This document shows, piece after piece, positions 1 through 8,828 of a stretch of 64,000 bases of DNA. This stretch comes from Streptomyces tagetis (GTDB lineage: Bacteria; Actinomycetota; Actinomycetes; Streptomycetales; Streptomycetaceae), in the NCBI RefSeq assembly GCF_018069565.1, contig NZ_JAGPNL010000003.1, positions 620,001 to 684,000 of the forward strand, given 5' to 3'. Each line of letters starts with the position of its first letter. Positions within the stretch are counted from its first letter, which is position 1. Position numbers and translations under genes: made by a program. The notes under the pieces are model-generated. The model was not told where the DNA came from. It did not search any database and saw only the letters and a program-made list of their open reading frames with translations.

Positions 1-1124
1 GGCGCGGAGACCGAGGTCTCCACGAACTCGGTGCGGCGTTCGCCGACGAGCAGCGGCGGACTGTGCCCGGCGCCGGCCAGGGTGATCCGGCGCAGCGCCG
101 GCTCGCAGTAGCCGAACAGGGCGGTGGCCGAGCGGGCGGGCTCGGTGAGCCGCAGCAGCAGCTCCAGATCGGACAGGACCGCGACCGGGTCCTCGCCCTC
201 CATCACCGCGTACGCCCGCAGCGAGGCGCGCAGCCGCCCCATCGCGGCGACGGCGCTGGGCCCGGACCCGGTGACGGAGCCGACGGCCAGGCCGAGCGCG
301 GCGTCCGGCAGCGGCAGCGCGTCGTACCAGTCGCCGCCGCCGCGCGGTCCGGTGCGGTGCCGGACGGCGAGCTGGACGCCGGGGACCCGGGGCAGGCGGG
401 AGGGGAGCAGTTCCTCCGCCATCGTCGCCATCGCCGTGCGGGTGCGTTCCAGTTCGAGGAGCCGGGCGAGGTGCTCGGCGGCGCACCGGACGTACAGCCC
501 GGCCAGATGCCGCTGCCGTTCGGCCGGTTCGGCGGGTTCGTCGTAGAGCCAGACGGCGGCGCCCAGCCGTCCGCTGCCCAGGGCGGTCAGCGCGAGCGCG
601 TAACTCGCGGCGTAGCCCAGGCGGGCGGCGACCTCGCGGTGGCGGGGGTCGAGCCCCTTGGCGGCGAACAGGTCGGGCTCGGCGAGGCCGGCCTCGGCGG
701 GCGGGCCCGGCGGCGCCTCCAGGAGCCGGCCGTGGGGCAGGGCGGCGCGCGGCACGGTTTCGAGGAGGCCGAGGTCGGCGCGGGCGAGGCCCAGTCCGAC
801 GGTGGTGCGCGGACCGTGTCCGTCGGCCGGTTCCAGGACGACCAGGCCGCGCCGGGCGCCGACCAGGGCGGCTCCGGCGCGCAGCACTTCCTGGAGGGCC
901 TCGGGGAGGGAGCAGGTGCGGTTCAGCCGCTCGGTCAGGTCGTGGAGGGTCGTCAGGTCCGAGATCCAGCCGGCGAGGCGGTCCTGGAGCAGGGCGCCCG
1001 GTGTCTCCACCGGGGCGGGCGGCGCGGCCGGCGCGTGTTCCGGGCCGACGGGCGCGACAGTGTGGGCGGGGGAGGGAACCGTCGAATCGATTCCGGCCAC
1101 TTTCGCGGGGTGTGGGGCGGTCAT
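1..1124 (-). CDS. GAF/SpoIIE-type PP2C serine phosphatase (C-terminus beyond window)
   Basis: 374 codons are visible and the frame is still open at base 1, so the C-terminus is missing. A Pro/Ala-rich N-terminus of about 45 residues is followed by a GAF-like segment (about 50-210) and the start of a SpoIIE/PP2C phosphatase domain. The stretch RTGPRGGGDWYDALPLPD carries the GGDWYD motif with the metal-binding Asp, and GYCEPALRRITLAGAGH is the later metal-ligand region. Such proteins dephosphorylate STAS anti-anti-sigma factors in Streptomyces. A STAS protein and a HATPase occur elsewhere in the window, but no direct link is shown. The ATG at 1124 has a GGAAAG element upstream. The family call is confident; the substrate is unknown. 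Confidence 0.88.
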   Translation of the reverse strand, partial: MTAPHPAKVAGIDSTVPSPAHTVAPVGPEHAPAAPPAPVETPGALLQDRLAGWISDLTTLHDLTERLNRTCSLPEALQEVLRAGAALVGARRGLVVLEPADGHGPRTTVGLGLARADLGLLETVPRAALPHGRLLEAPPGPPAEAGLAEPDLFAAKGLDPRHREVAARLGYAASYALALTALGSGRLGAAVWLYDEPAEPAERQRHLAGLYVRCAAEHLARLLELERTRTAMATMAEELLPSRLPRVPGVQLAVRHRTGPRGGGDWYDALPLPDAALGLAVGSVTGSGPSAVAAMGRLRASLRAYAVMEGEDPVAVLSDLELLLRLTEPARSATALFGYCEPALRRITLAGAGHSPPLLVGERRTEFVETSVSA

Positions 1125-1741
1125 GGCGTCCGGCTTTCCGACCGGTGTTTACTGCTCAAAAGCATCGCAAACCCCCATGTTGTTCTGCGCCGCAGCAGTG
1201 TCTCCACATGTACACGCACTCGTGAGGAGATGTCCAGCATTGTCCTGCGGGGATTCCTGGTGTCCGGGTGGGGTGGGAGACCTTCTCCCCGACCTCTTGC
1301 GGAAGAGTGAAGTTGGCTCGAAACTGCCCCAGAGGACCTCTTGTTGCGGTCGACTGGGGGTGCTCCACGGAGCGTCACAACGGTCGTGATGGGTACGTAC
1401 TTCGGTGAAGGCCAGGGGTGGCTGGGTCCACCCGGAACCTGGCGACGGACCCGGGCGTCCTATCCACCGACGGCCGTGCCCCATCCTCCCGCGGCGGAGG
1501 CGAAGAGAACCACGCGGAACGGCAAACGCCAGACTTCGCCACCCCGCGCCACGCCCATGCTCGTGATCGACGCAGTATGGACGCAACCGCCGCGGACGCA
1601 GTCAGAGTTCGGCCCAGAGGGGTGCCCCCTGCCCGGAGCAGGGGTGTGATGCGCGAACAAGCTCCGCAAGCGAAGTGATCGACACATGGTGTGATGTGAC
1701 CACGGTGTTGCCAGGCGTGCAACGGAAAGGAACGAGCGCTC
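1125..1741. other. Intergenic region, no convincing gene
   Basis: This 617-bp divergent spacer separates the SpoIIE phosphatase and the Prim-Pol gene. It is less GC-rich around 1140-1250 and 1640-1720, as expected for two outward promoters. The short reading frames here have neither Streptomyces codon bias nor a good ribosome site, and I see no RNA gene. Confidence 0.5.
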
Positions 1742-2410
1742 ATGCGCGAGATCCTCGGAAAGCGACGCAGGCTCCTGTCCCGGCGCGACGACGACGGGCG
1801 GCCTGAGCTGATCGGCGCGGCCCTGACCTACGCGACGCAATGGCAGTGGCCCGTCCTCCCCGGCGCGGCGCCGGACCCGGAGGCGCGGTCGCGCTGCACC
1901 TGCCCCGACGCGGAGTGCACGGTGCCCGGCGCGCACCCCTTCGACCCCGGCCTGCTCGCGGCCACCACCGACGGGCGCATGGTGCGCTGGTGGTGGAGCA
2001 ACCGGCCGACGGCACCGATCGTGCTGGCCACCGGGGGCGGCGCCCCGTGCGCCGTCTCCCTGCCCGCCCTGCCGGCCGCCCGTGCCCTGGCCGCGCTGGA
2101 CCGCGCCGGGATGCGGCTCGGCCCGGTCGTCGCCTCGCCCTCCCGCTGGGCGGTACTCGTGCGGCCGTACACCATGGAGCAGTTGGGCGAACTCCTCTAC
2201 GCCAAGGACCACGTCCCCGGCTCGCTCCGCTTCCACGGGGAGGGCGGTTACCTCGCCCTGCCCCCGGGCGAGACCGGCACCGGTGAGGTCCGCTGGGAGC
2301 GGGCGCCGCTGCCCGGCTCCGCCGCGCCCTGGGTGCCCGACGTGGAGGCCGTGGTGGACGCGGTGGTCGACGCCCTCACCCGGACGGGTGTGAGCGCGCC
2401 CGAGCTGTAG
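1742..2410 (+). CDS. Bifunctional DNA primase/polymerase N-terminal (Prim-Pol) domain protein
   Basis: 222 aa. The opening ALTYATQWQWPVLPGA is the usual start of Prim-Pol N-terminal domain proteins, and a Cys/His cluster (CTCPDAECTVPGAHP, about residues 44-58) follows, as in the family. The next part (TDGRMVRWWWSNRPTAPIVLATG) matches the conserved core. No helicase domain is fused, so this is a stand-alone domain of the kind Streptomyces genomes carry in several copies. A role in replication or repair is not established for such copies. GGAAAGGA at 1724-1731 supports the ATG at 1742. A second paralogue lies at 27459-28316. Confidence 0.8.
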   Translation: MREILGKRRRLLSRRDDDGRPELIGAALTYATQWQWPVLPGAAPDPEARSRCTCPDAECTVPGAHPFDPGLLAATTDGRMVRWWWSNRPTAPIVLATGGGAPCAVSLPALPAARALAALDRAGMRLGPVVASPSRWAVLVRPYTMEQLGELLYAKDHVPGSLRFHGEGGYLALPPGETGTGEVRWERAPLPGSAAPWVPDVEAVVDAVVDALTRTGVSAPEL

Positions 2411-2420
2411 GGAGTGTCGG

Positions 2421-2449
2421 GCGCGGGCGGCCTGTGGGCGGGCCCGCGC
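2421..2449 (+). terminator. Stem-loop after the Prim-Pol gene
   Basis: GCGCGGGC (2421-2428) pairs with GCCCGCGC (2442-2449) across a 13-nt loop, just after the Prim-Pol stop codon. There is no T-tract, which is usual for GC-rich actinomycete terminators. Confidence 0.45.
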
Positions 2450-2466
2450 TCGTTATCGTCCGCCCC

Positions 2467-3126
2467 ATGTCGCTTGATGCCGCGGGCAACCGCCGCGCCG
2501 CGAGACCCCGCCGGACCGCACCGCTGTCGAGCCGCCGCGCCCCGCGCCGGTACGCCTTCCTCGGTGCCGTACTGGGCGCGGTCGCGCTGTCCTGTGCCAC
2601 GGCCTGCTCCGGAACCGGGGGAGACCTGACCGACGACGCCCCACCGGCGGTGCGCACCCTCGCGCCGCACACCGGCGTCACCGTGTCCGGGGCCTCCTCC
2701 CCGGCCGGGGAGCCCGACGAGGGGGACCGCTCCCCGCTGCCGCCCGACGACGGGGGCCGCTCCCCGCTGCCGCCCGGTGCCGCCACCGCCATGCGCTGCG
2801 GTCCCGGACTCAACGCGCCCGGGGGCCTGGAGGCGCGGACCTGTGTGCTGACGCAAGGGGCCGAGACCTGGGCGCGGACCTCCTACCGCAATGCCACCGG
2901 ACGCCCGCTGGAGTCGGTGCTCCGCCTGACGGGGCCCGGCGGCCAGGCCGTACGGGCGCGGTGTCCGGTGGGTGCCGGGGACGCCCCCGACGTGTGCGAG
3001 ACCTCGCGGCAGCCCCTGCGGGGCGGTGCGGCGGGGTACGAGGCGGTCGCCGAGTTCACCGAACGGGACGGCGGCGGGACCCTGCTGCGGTCCGGGAGCA
3101 ACTTCACCACGGCAACGGGTGGTTGA
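2467..3126 (+). CDS. Putative secreted lipoprotein
   Basis: 219 aa from the ATG at 2467. An Arg-rich N-terminus (RRAARPRRTAPLSSRRAPRR) is followed by a hydrophobic stretch (YAFLGAVLGAVALSCATAC) with two possible lipobox cysteines. A low-complexity Pro/Gly/Asp linker contains the repeat DRSPLPPDDGGRSPLPP. The C-terminal domain has four Cys (RCGPG, TCVLT, RCPVG, VCETS) that could form two disulfides. I recognise no named family. An upstream in-frame ATG at 2434 would add 11 residues, but the signal peptide fits 2467 better. The product probably sits on the outer face of the membrane. Confidence 0.65.
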   Translation: MSLDAAGNRRAARPRRTAPLSSRRAPRRYAFLGAVLGAVALSCATACSGTGGDLTDDAPPAVRTLAPHTGVTVSGASSPAGEPDEGDRSPLPPDDGGRSPLPPGAATAMRCGPGLNAPGGLEARTCVLTQGAETWARTSYRNATGRPLESVLRLTGPGGQAVRARCPVGAGDAPDVCETSRQPLRGGAAGYEAVAEFTERDGGGTLLRSGSNFTTATGG

Positions 3127-3167
3127 GCAGCGAACGCGGTGCGTGAGGGGCCGGTCGCACAGAAAGA

Positions 3168-3205
3168 CCCGGTTGCTGGCGACGGGGGATGCACCAGCAA
3201 CCGGG
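3168..3205 (+). terminator. 12-bp perfect stem-loop
   Basis: CCCGGTTGCTGG (3168-3179) pairs exactly with CCAGCAACCGGG (3194-3205) around a 14-nt loop. It lies between the convergent ends of the lipoprotein gene and the SEC-C gene and could serve both. The rest of 3127-3367 shows no gene. Confidence 0.6.
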
Positions 3206-3367
3206 CTACTGGAACGGTAACAAGAGATCGGCGGTTAGCAAATTCGATCTCAGTTTTCCGGTCACCGACTCGCCTGTGACATAGGGGAGTTAGGAGCGGA
3301 GCGCTCCGGTCCACATCGGTCGGCCGGTCCGGCCGGGAGGCGGCCGGACCGGTGCCGCGCGGCCGGG

Positions 3368-4333
3368 TCAGCTCAGCGTGACCTGGCGGTTCGTCAGCCC
3401 GCCGCGCGCCCGGCGCTCCTCGGCCGTGAGGGGCGCCTGCGCCGCCAGGGCCTCGGCGAGCCGCTCGGCGAACTCGGCCGCCGGCTTCTCCACGTCCTGC
3501 GCGCCGACCCCGCTCGGCAGGTCCCAGACCGGGACGGTGAGCCCGTGGGCCCGGAAGGAACCGACCAGCCGCGTGCCCTCGCCGAGGGAGGACCGGCCCG
3601 CCGCGTGCAGCCGGGCGAGCGCGTCCAGAAGCCGCTCCTCCTCGTGCGGCATGACCCAGCGCAGGTGGTTCTTCTCCGGCGTCTCGCACCAGTAGGCGGC
3701 GTCCACGCTCTGGAGGCGGACGGTCGGCAGCGCCGCGGCGTTGGCCCGCTCCAGGGAGGCGGCCACCTCCGGCGTCGCGTTCTCCGCGTCCGGGACCCAG
3801 AACTCGAAGCCCGTGTGCACCACCGGCTCGAAGGCGCCCTCCGGGTCCAGGAGGTCCTGGAGCCGCGGGCCGTCGGCCGGGACGCGGCGGCCCTGCACCG
3901 GCGTGCCCGGCTCGGCGGTCAGCGCCCGCCGGAGGGTGTCGACGAGGTCGCGGCTGATGTCGCCGGAGGCCGTGTCGTTCTGCAGGCCGAGGAGGACGGA
4001 GCCGTCCTCGCGGCGCAGCGCCGGCCAGGCCATCGGCAGCACCGTGGCCAGCGTGACCGACGGGACGCCCTCGGGCACTCCGTCCGCCAGGGTCAGCTCG
4101 ACGGTGGCCGCGGGGACCAGCTCGCGCAGGGCCACCCAGTCGCACTCGCCGGGCAGTCCCTCGAAGGGGCGCTGCACCAGCTCGGTCGTGGCCTGCGCCG
4201 CGGCCCGGCCGTGGCACGCCTTGTAGCGGCGGCCACTGCCGCAGGGGCAGGGCTCACGGGCTCCGACGACCGGGATCGCTCCCTCGTCGAGCCGGGGCCG
4301 CCCGGCCTTGGTCTGGGATCGCTTCTTGGCCAT
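3368..4333 (-). CDS. DUF5926-family protein with N-terminal SEC-C zinc motif
   Basis: 321 aa. Lys/Arg-rich residues (MAKKRSQTKAGRPRL) precede the SEC-C zinc motif EPCPCGSGRRYKACHG at about residues 27-42, where C-x-C plus C-H are the metal ligands. The remaining 270 residues match the long actinobacterial DUF5926 architecture. SEC-C motifs bind zinc and often mediate protein contacts, as in SecA. The function of this family is unknown. The ATG at 4333 starts the conserved MAKK sequence; a longer in-frame extension to 4456 has atypical composition and was rejected. It appears monocistronic. Confidence 0.82.
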   Translation of the reverse strand: MAKKRSQTKAGRPRLDEGAIPVVGAREPCPCGSGRRYKACHGRAAAQATTELVQRPFEGLPGECDWVALRELVPAATVELTLADGVPEGVPSVTLATVLPMAWPALRREDGSVLLGLQNDTASGDISRDLVDTLRRALTAEPGTPVQGRRVPADGPRLQDLLDPEGAFEPVVHTGFEFWVPDAENATPEVAASLERANAAALPTVRLQSVDAAYWCETPEKNHLRWVMPHEEERLLDALARLHAAGRSSLGEGTRLVGSFRAHGLTVPVWDLPSGVGAQDVEKPAAEFAERLAEALAAQAPLTAEERRARGGLTNRQVTLS

Positions 4334-4684
4334 CGTGGGTGTCTCCCGGTTGCGGCTCTTCTCGTACGGCGCGAGCCTAGCCGTTCGCCCACCGGCCGGC
4401 CGGACCCTGTGGACAACCGGGCGGCGGGCCGCCGGGGGAGCGGGTGCCGGGGGCACCGGGGGCCTTGGGAGGCCGGGTTGACCGGGTGCCGGGGCACAGG
4501 GGCGCCGGGCAGCCGGGACACCGGGGCGGAACCCCGCCCGGTCCTGAGGGGCAGGTTCCGTACGAGAGGGCGAGGCACCCGCCCGGGACGCCGTCCCCCG
4601 TGAGCGACCGTGCGGCCCGCCCCGGTCGGGGCAGGCCCGTACGGCCGGCTCTCCCGGCGCGGCCGGAGTGGCCGGAGTGGCCGG
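4334..4684. other. GC-rich intergenic region with CCGGG runs
   Basis: This 350-bp spacer is rich in short CCGGG/GCCGGG runs (4430-4540), giving an imperfect low-complexity repeat. I see no gene. It should hold the promoter of the SEC-C gene and the downstream region of the HATPase gene. Confidence 0.45.
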
Positions 4685-5236
4685 TCAGCCCGCGTCGTCG
4701 AAGGCTTCCGCGAAATCCAGGCCGGGCAGGTGCGACACCGCCGGTGCCACGACCCGGCTGACGAAGTCGTCGCGCCGGTGCCCGGCGTCCGGGTCGTACA
4801 CGTCGGTGTGGACGACGACCCAGACCGTGACCTCCCCGCGCACGTCGTCCCGTACCCCCCAGTCGTCCGCGAGGGCGGTGATGATGTTCAGCCCCCGGCC
4901 GCCGTGCGCGGTGACCGACGGGGTCGCCGGGGCGGGGCGGGTCGGACCGCCGCCGTCCGTGACCTCCACGAGGAGCCGACCGGCCGGGTCCACCCGCCAC
5001 GCGGCGCGCACGGCACCGTCGCCGACCGCCACGCCGTCCAGGGGACGGCCGTGTTTGCACGCATTGCTCAAGAGCTCCGAAAGAACCAGTACGGCGTCGT
5101 CGATGACCGATTCCGCCACGCCGCCTCCGCGCAACTGCTCACGCATCCGCTGTCGTGCTTCCCCCACGCCCGCAGGGCCATGGGGTACGGCCATGCTCGA
5201 CGACGTGGGCACCTCCTGTGCCACCACCAACGCCAC
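4685..5236 (-). CDS. Anti-sigma/RsbW-like ATP-binding regulatory protein (HATPase fold)
   Basis: 183 aa from the GTG at 5236. The N-box is VLSELLSNACKHG, the G1 box is VTDGGG, and HGGRGLNIITALADDW supplies the G2-like lid, so the GHKL ATPase fold is complete, without a histidine phosphotransfer domain. Stand-alone proteins of this type act in Streptomyces as RsbW/SpoIIAB-like kinases or anti-sigma factors in partner-switching networks. AAGGAGG (5245-5251) lies 8 nt before the GTG, which decides the start; the ATG at 5194 has no site at proper distance. Its partner is not adjacent. Confidence 0.8.
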   Translation of the reverse strand: MALVVAQEVPTSSSMAVPHGPAGVGEARQRMREQLRGGGVAESVIDDAVLVLSELLSNACKHGRPLDGVAVGDGAVRAAWRVDPAGRLLVEVTDGGGPTRPAPATPSVTAHGGRGLNIITALADDWGVRDDVRGEVTVWVVVHTDVYDPDAGHRRDDFVSRVVAPAVSHLPGLDFAEAFDDAG

Positions 5237-5440
5237 CCCCGAGACCTCCTTCGCCCCACGCCACGGTGTGGATGCCCCACCGGCCTGGGCCGGAAACCGG
5301 TCGATCCCCCCGTGGTGACGCATTCGACACGGCGGGACACGCACCGAACGCGCCGGTGCACCACCTGTCGTGTACGGCTCACGCAAGGGCGTGGCCGCCC
5401 GCGGCTCGGCGCCCGGTCGCTCCGGCACCGCCGGCGAGGC

Positions 5441-6268
5441 TCAGCGCCCCAGCCGCTCCAGCACCGCGCGCGGCCGGTTGGTGATGATCGCGTCGACGCC
5501 CAGTTCGACGCACCGGTCCACGTCCACGGGCTCGTTCACGGTCCACACGTGCACCGGGTGGCCGGTCTGCCGCAGCCGTTCGACGTAGGCCGGGTTGTTC
5601 CGCACGATCCGGATCGAGGGGCCCGCGATGCCGACCCCGGGTGGCAGCCTTCCCTCGCGCAGCCGGGGTGTGACGAACTGCATCAGGTACACCGTCGGCA
5701 GCGTCGGCGCCGCCGCCCGCACCCGGTGCAGCGAGCGGGCGGAGAAGCTCATCACCCGCACCGGGGACTCCTCGGGCGAGGCCGGGGCGTCGAGCCCGAA
5801 CCGTCGCAGCAGCTCCAGCAGCCGTTCCTCGACCTGTCCCGCCCAACGGGTGGGGTGCTTGGTCTCGATGGCCAGTTCCACGCGCCGCCCCGCGTCCGCC
5901 ACGAGTTCGAGCAGCCGCTCCAGGGTCAGGACGGAGGTCTCCTCGCGGTCCTCGGGCCGGTGCACCCAGTCCGGTTCCTCACCGCGCCGCCGCCAGGACT
6001 CGCGGCTCCTGCGCGAGCCGAAGTCCAGCGCGGCCAGATCGGACAGCTCCAGGGCGGAGACCGCGCCGCGCCCGTTGGACGTACGGTTGACCCGCCAGTC
6101 GTGGACGCAGACGAGGTGGCCGTCGGCGGTCAGGCGCACGTCGCACTCCAGGGCGTCCGCTCCCTCCTCGATCGCCTTCCGGTAGGCGGCGAGGGTGTGC
6201 TCGGGCGCCTCCTCCGAGGCTCCGCGGTGGGCGACGACCTGGATCGGTTGCTGTCGTGCGTGGGTCAC
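5441..6268 (-). CDS. Glycerophosphodiester phosphodiesterase
   Basis: 275 aa. The AHRGASEEAPEHT start has the catalytic His14; Glu41 and Asp43 (ECDVRLT) are metal ligands and His56 (CVHD) is the second catalytic His, all intact. The C-terminal HVWTVNEPVDVDRCVELGVDAIITNRP is the usual GDPD ending. It hydrolyses glycerophosphodiesters to glycerol-3-phosphate and an alcohol. No signal peptide is seen, so a cytoplasmic protein is likely. The GTG at 6268 gives the standard start just before the AHRG motif. It is divergent from the HtrA gene across a 271-bp promoter region. Confidence 0.9.
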   Translation of the reverse strand: MTHARQQPIQVVAHRGASEEAPEHTLAAYRKAIEEGADALECDVRLTADGHLVCVHDWRVNRTSNGRGAVSALELSDLAALDFGSRRSRESWRRRGEEPDWVHRPEDREETSVLTLERLLELVADAGRRVELAIETKHPTRWAGQVEERLLELLRRFGLDAPASPEESPVRVMSFSARSLHRVRAAAPTLPTVYLMQFVTPRLREGRLPPGVGIAGPSIRIVRNNPAYVERLRQTGHPVHVWTVNEPVDVDRCVELGVDAIITNRPRAVLERLGR

Positions 6269-6539
6269 CGCGTCATGGTGCCACCGTGTGCGGGTAGATG
6301 GGCGAACGGATGCGACGGCCTCACGTCCGTTTAGTCTTGGATGACCTATATAAAGAAGAATCGTGGACGCACAGCGACCGCTTACGGTGCTCTGACGGCC
6401 CGTGGGAAAAGCTGATGGCATACGACGAAACCCGTATCCCGGCACCCGCGCCGGAGCGTGGAGCAGCCCGCGTGAACGTGGCCGGGCGCGTGAGCCGTGC
6501 GACCGGGAGACAGCCGTGGATGGACCGAGGAGAGAAGCT
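6269..6539. promoter_or_regulatory. Divergent promoter region between GDPD and HtrA genes
   Basis: Bases 6330-6365 include an A+T-rich run (CCTATATAAAGAAGAATCG) that stands out in this GC-rich DNA and is a plausible promoter core for the HtrA gene. GAGGAGAGAA at about 6526-6536 is the ribosome site for the GTG at 6540. I could not assign a specific sigma-factor consensus. Confidence 0.45.
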
Positions 6540-8069
6540 GTGAGCACCGAGAACGAGGGCACCGCGGTACCCCCGGCCCCGTCCGCACCTCCCGTGCGGG
6601 TGGATTCTCCCGCAGCCTCCCCGCACCCGGCCGCGCCCGACGACGGCGGCCCGCACACCCCCGCGCCCGCGGCGCCGTACGGCGCCTCCGACCCGGAGCA
6701 CGCGCCGGGTCCGCACGGCGCTTTTGACCCGCACGGCGCTCCGGAGGCGCCCGCCGCGCCGCCCAGCGCGCCGTCGTACGCGCCCCATCAGGCCGGTGAC
6801 GCTCCGGGGAGCCAGGCGCCCGACGCCTCCTGGCCGCCCCCGCCCCCGCCGCCGTCCCTCCCCTCCTACGGCGGCGGGGACGGCTCCGGCGGCGGATGGG
6901 GCGGTTCCGGCGGCGGATGGGGTTCCTCGTACCAGCCGCCCGCCCCCAAGCCCCGCGGCCGGGGCGGTCTGGTCGCCGCGATCCTCGTCGCCGCGCTGGT
7001 CGCGGGCGGCCTGGGCGGCGGCCTCGGCTACACGCTGGCCAGGAACAACGACGAGACGAGTTCGACGACGGTCGCCGCCTCGGACACCGGCGGCTCCGTC
7101 AAGCGCGACCCCGGCACGGTCGCGGGTGTGGCCGCCAAGGCGCTGCCGAGCACGGTCACGATCGAGGCCGCGAGCACCAACGGCGAGGGCGGCACCGGCA
7201 CCGGGTTCGTCTTCGACAAGCAGGGCCACATCGTCACCAACAACCACGTGGTGGCCGACGCGGTCGACGGCGGCAGACTCAGCGCGACCTTCCCCGACGG
7301 CAAGAAGTACCAGGCCCGGGTGGTCGGCCACGCCCAGGGCTACGACGTGGCGGTCATCAAGCTCGTCGACGCGCCGTCGGACCTCGTGCCCCTGCCGCTG
7401 GGCGACTCCGACAAGGTCGCCGTCGGCGACAGCACCATCGCCATCGGCGCCCCCTTCGGCCTCTCCAACACCGTGACCACCGGCATCATCAGCGCCAAGA
7501 ACCGCCCCGTGGCCTCCAGCGACGGCAGCGCCGGCAGCAAGTCCTCCTACATGAGCGCCCTGCAGACCGACGCGTCGATCAACCCGGGCAACTCCGGCGG
7601 ACCGCTGCTCGACGCGCAGGGCAACGTCATCGGGATCAACTCCGCGATCCAGTCCACGAGCAACGGCGGTTTCGGCACCGGCCAGGCGGGCTCCATCGGC
7701 CTCGGCTTCGCCATCCCGGTCAACCAGGCGAAGTTCGTCGCCCAACAACTGATCAAGACGGGCAAGCCGGTCTACGCGAAGATCGGCGCCTCCGTCTCCC
7801 TGGAGGAGACGACGAGCGGCGCCAAGATCACGGAGCAGGGCGTCAGTGGCTCGGCGCCCGTCGAGGCGGGCGGTCCCGCGGCGGCGGCGGGGCTGAAGCC
7901 CGGGGACGTCATCACCAAGCTGGACGACCGGGTGATCGACTCCGGTCCCACGCTGATCGGCGAGATCTGGACCCACAAGCCCGGGGACAAGGTGACGGTC
8001 ACCTACGAGCGCGGCGGCAAGCAGCACACCACCGACCTCACCCTGGGCTCCAAGACCGGCGACGAGTGA
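6540..8069 (+). CDS. HtrA/DegP-like membrane-anchored serine protease with PDZ domain
   Basis: 509 aa. Residues 1-140 form a cytoplasmic Pro/Gly-rich tail, 143-166 are the single membrane helix, and the protease domain follows with the triad His236 (NNHVV), Asp269 (GYDVAVIK) and Ser352 (GNSGGP). A PDZ domain occupies about 400-500 (GLKPGDVITKLDDRVI). HtrA proteases degrade misfolded exported proteins at the outer membrane face. The GTG at 6540 follows a GAGGAGAGAA ribosome site. The long proline tail is typical of actinobacterial HtrA proteins. It appears to be a single-gene unit. Confidence 0.92.
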   Translation: MSTENEGTAVPPAPSAPPVRVDSPAASPHPAAPDDGGPHTPAPAAPYGASDPEHAPGPHGAFDPHGAPEAPAAPPSAPSYAPHQAGDAPGSQAPDASWPPPPPPPSLPSYGGGDGSGGGWGGSGGGWGSSYQPPAPKPRGRGGLVAAILVAALVAGGLGGGLGYTLARNNDETSSTTVAASDTGGSVKRDPGTVAGVAAKALPSTVTIEAASTNGEGGTGTGFVFDKQGHIVTNNHVVADAVDGGRLSATFPDGKKYQARVVGHAQGYDVAVIKLVDAPSDLVPLPLGDSDKVAVGDSTIAIGAPFGLSNTVTTGIISAKNRPVASSDGSAGSKSSYMSALQTDASINPGNSGGPLLDAQGNVIGINSAIQSTSNGGFGTGQAGSIGLGFAIPVNQAKFVAQQLIKTGKPVYAKIGASVSLEETTSGAKITEQGVSGSAPVEAGGPAAAAGLKPGDVITKLDDRVIDSGPTLIGEIWTHKPGDKVTVTYERGGKQHTTDLTLGSKTGDE

Positions 8070-8228
8070 CCCGGCCCGCGCCACGGGGCCTGCCCGGCAG
8101 GGGGCGCCCGGGGTGCGGCACCGCGGGGCAGGCCCCGTGCGGCGGGGGCGCCCGGAGCGCGGCCCGTGGCCTTGGCCGCCTCCGGCGGGCGGACGTCCCG
8201 TTCGCCGGAGAACGGGAGGGAAGCCCTC

Positions 8229-8828
8229 CTACGAGCGGCGCGGAAAATCCCTCCGGGCGATGCGATGCAGGCCGATGACGAGGAGTGCGGCGGAACCCGT
8301 CCAGGACAGCGTGTCGGACGTCTCGGCCGCCGGCCAGGCCCACCAGTGCGCCGACTGGTCACGTCCGTAGCCGAAGACCGAGACGGCCAAGGCCGCCAGC
8401 GTCGGAAGCACGGTCGAGGCGTGGTCCCCGAGGACCGTCCTGCCGAGGAGGGCGAGTCCGGTGTAGCAGGCCAGGTTGCGGAGGGCCGCCTCGGCCGTGG
8501 AACCGTCGAGTCCGGTGAGCCATCCGGCGATGAACGGGAGTACCGCGGCGGCCGTCAGCGCCACGATCCCGGCGGCGAGCAGCGCGTCGAGGGCGGCGGC
8601 ACGCCGGACCGCGGTCGACTCGACGGACGTGGGTGACCCGCAGCAGGCGTTCAGGGCGATGGCCGGTGCCAGCGGGGTGAACAGGACCAAGGGGACGCTC
8701 ACCGAGGTCGCGCCCCCCAACTGCGGCAGGGCGACGCCGCTGTCGCCGACGGCGAGGACGACGGCCCAGAAGCCGGCGGTCACGCCCATGAGCAGGGCGA
8801 CACGGCGTGTGTGGAGCCACCAGGTCAT
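8229..8828 (-). CDS. Membrane protein, second permease-like subunit of ABC operon
   Basis: 199 aa with about five hydrophobic segments (ALLMGVTAGFWAVVLAVG, PLVLFTPLAPAIALNACC, LLAAGIVALTAAAVLPFIAG, YTGLALLG, VLPTLAALAVSVFGYG) and a last one near SAALLVIGLHRIA. The ATG at 8828 overlaps the upstream stop by 4 nt (ATGA), so the two are translationally coupled. It is the third gene of a three-gene operon with an ABC ATPase, which suggests a small permease subunit. I do not recognise the family. Confidence 0.7.
   Translation of the reverse strand: MTWWLHTRRVALLMGVTAGFWAVVLAVGDSGVALPQLGGATSVSVPLVLFTPLAPAIALNACCGSPTSVESTAVRRAAALDALLAAGIVALTAAAVLPFIAGWLTGLDGSTAEAALRNLACYTGLALLGRTVLGDHASTVLPTLAALAVSVFGYGRDQSAHWWAWPAAETSDTLSWTGSAALLVIGLHRIARRDFPRRS

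Noticed and set aside
4610..6334. 574-aa plus-strand frame across the HATPase and GDPD genes
   Set aside because: It is antisense to two well-supported genes with complete motifs and has no coding signature.
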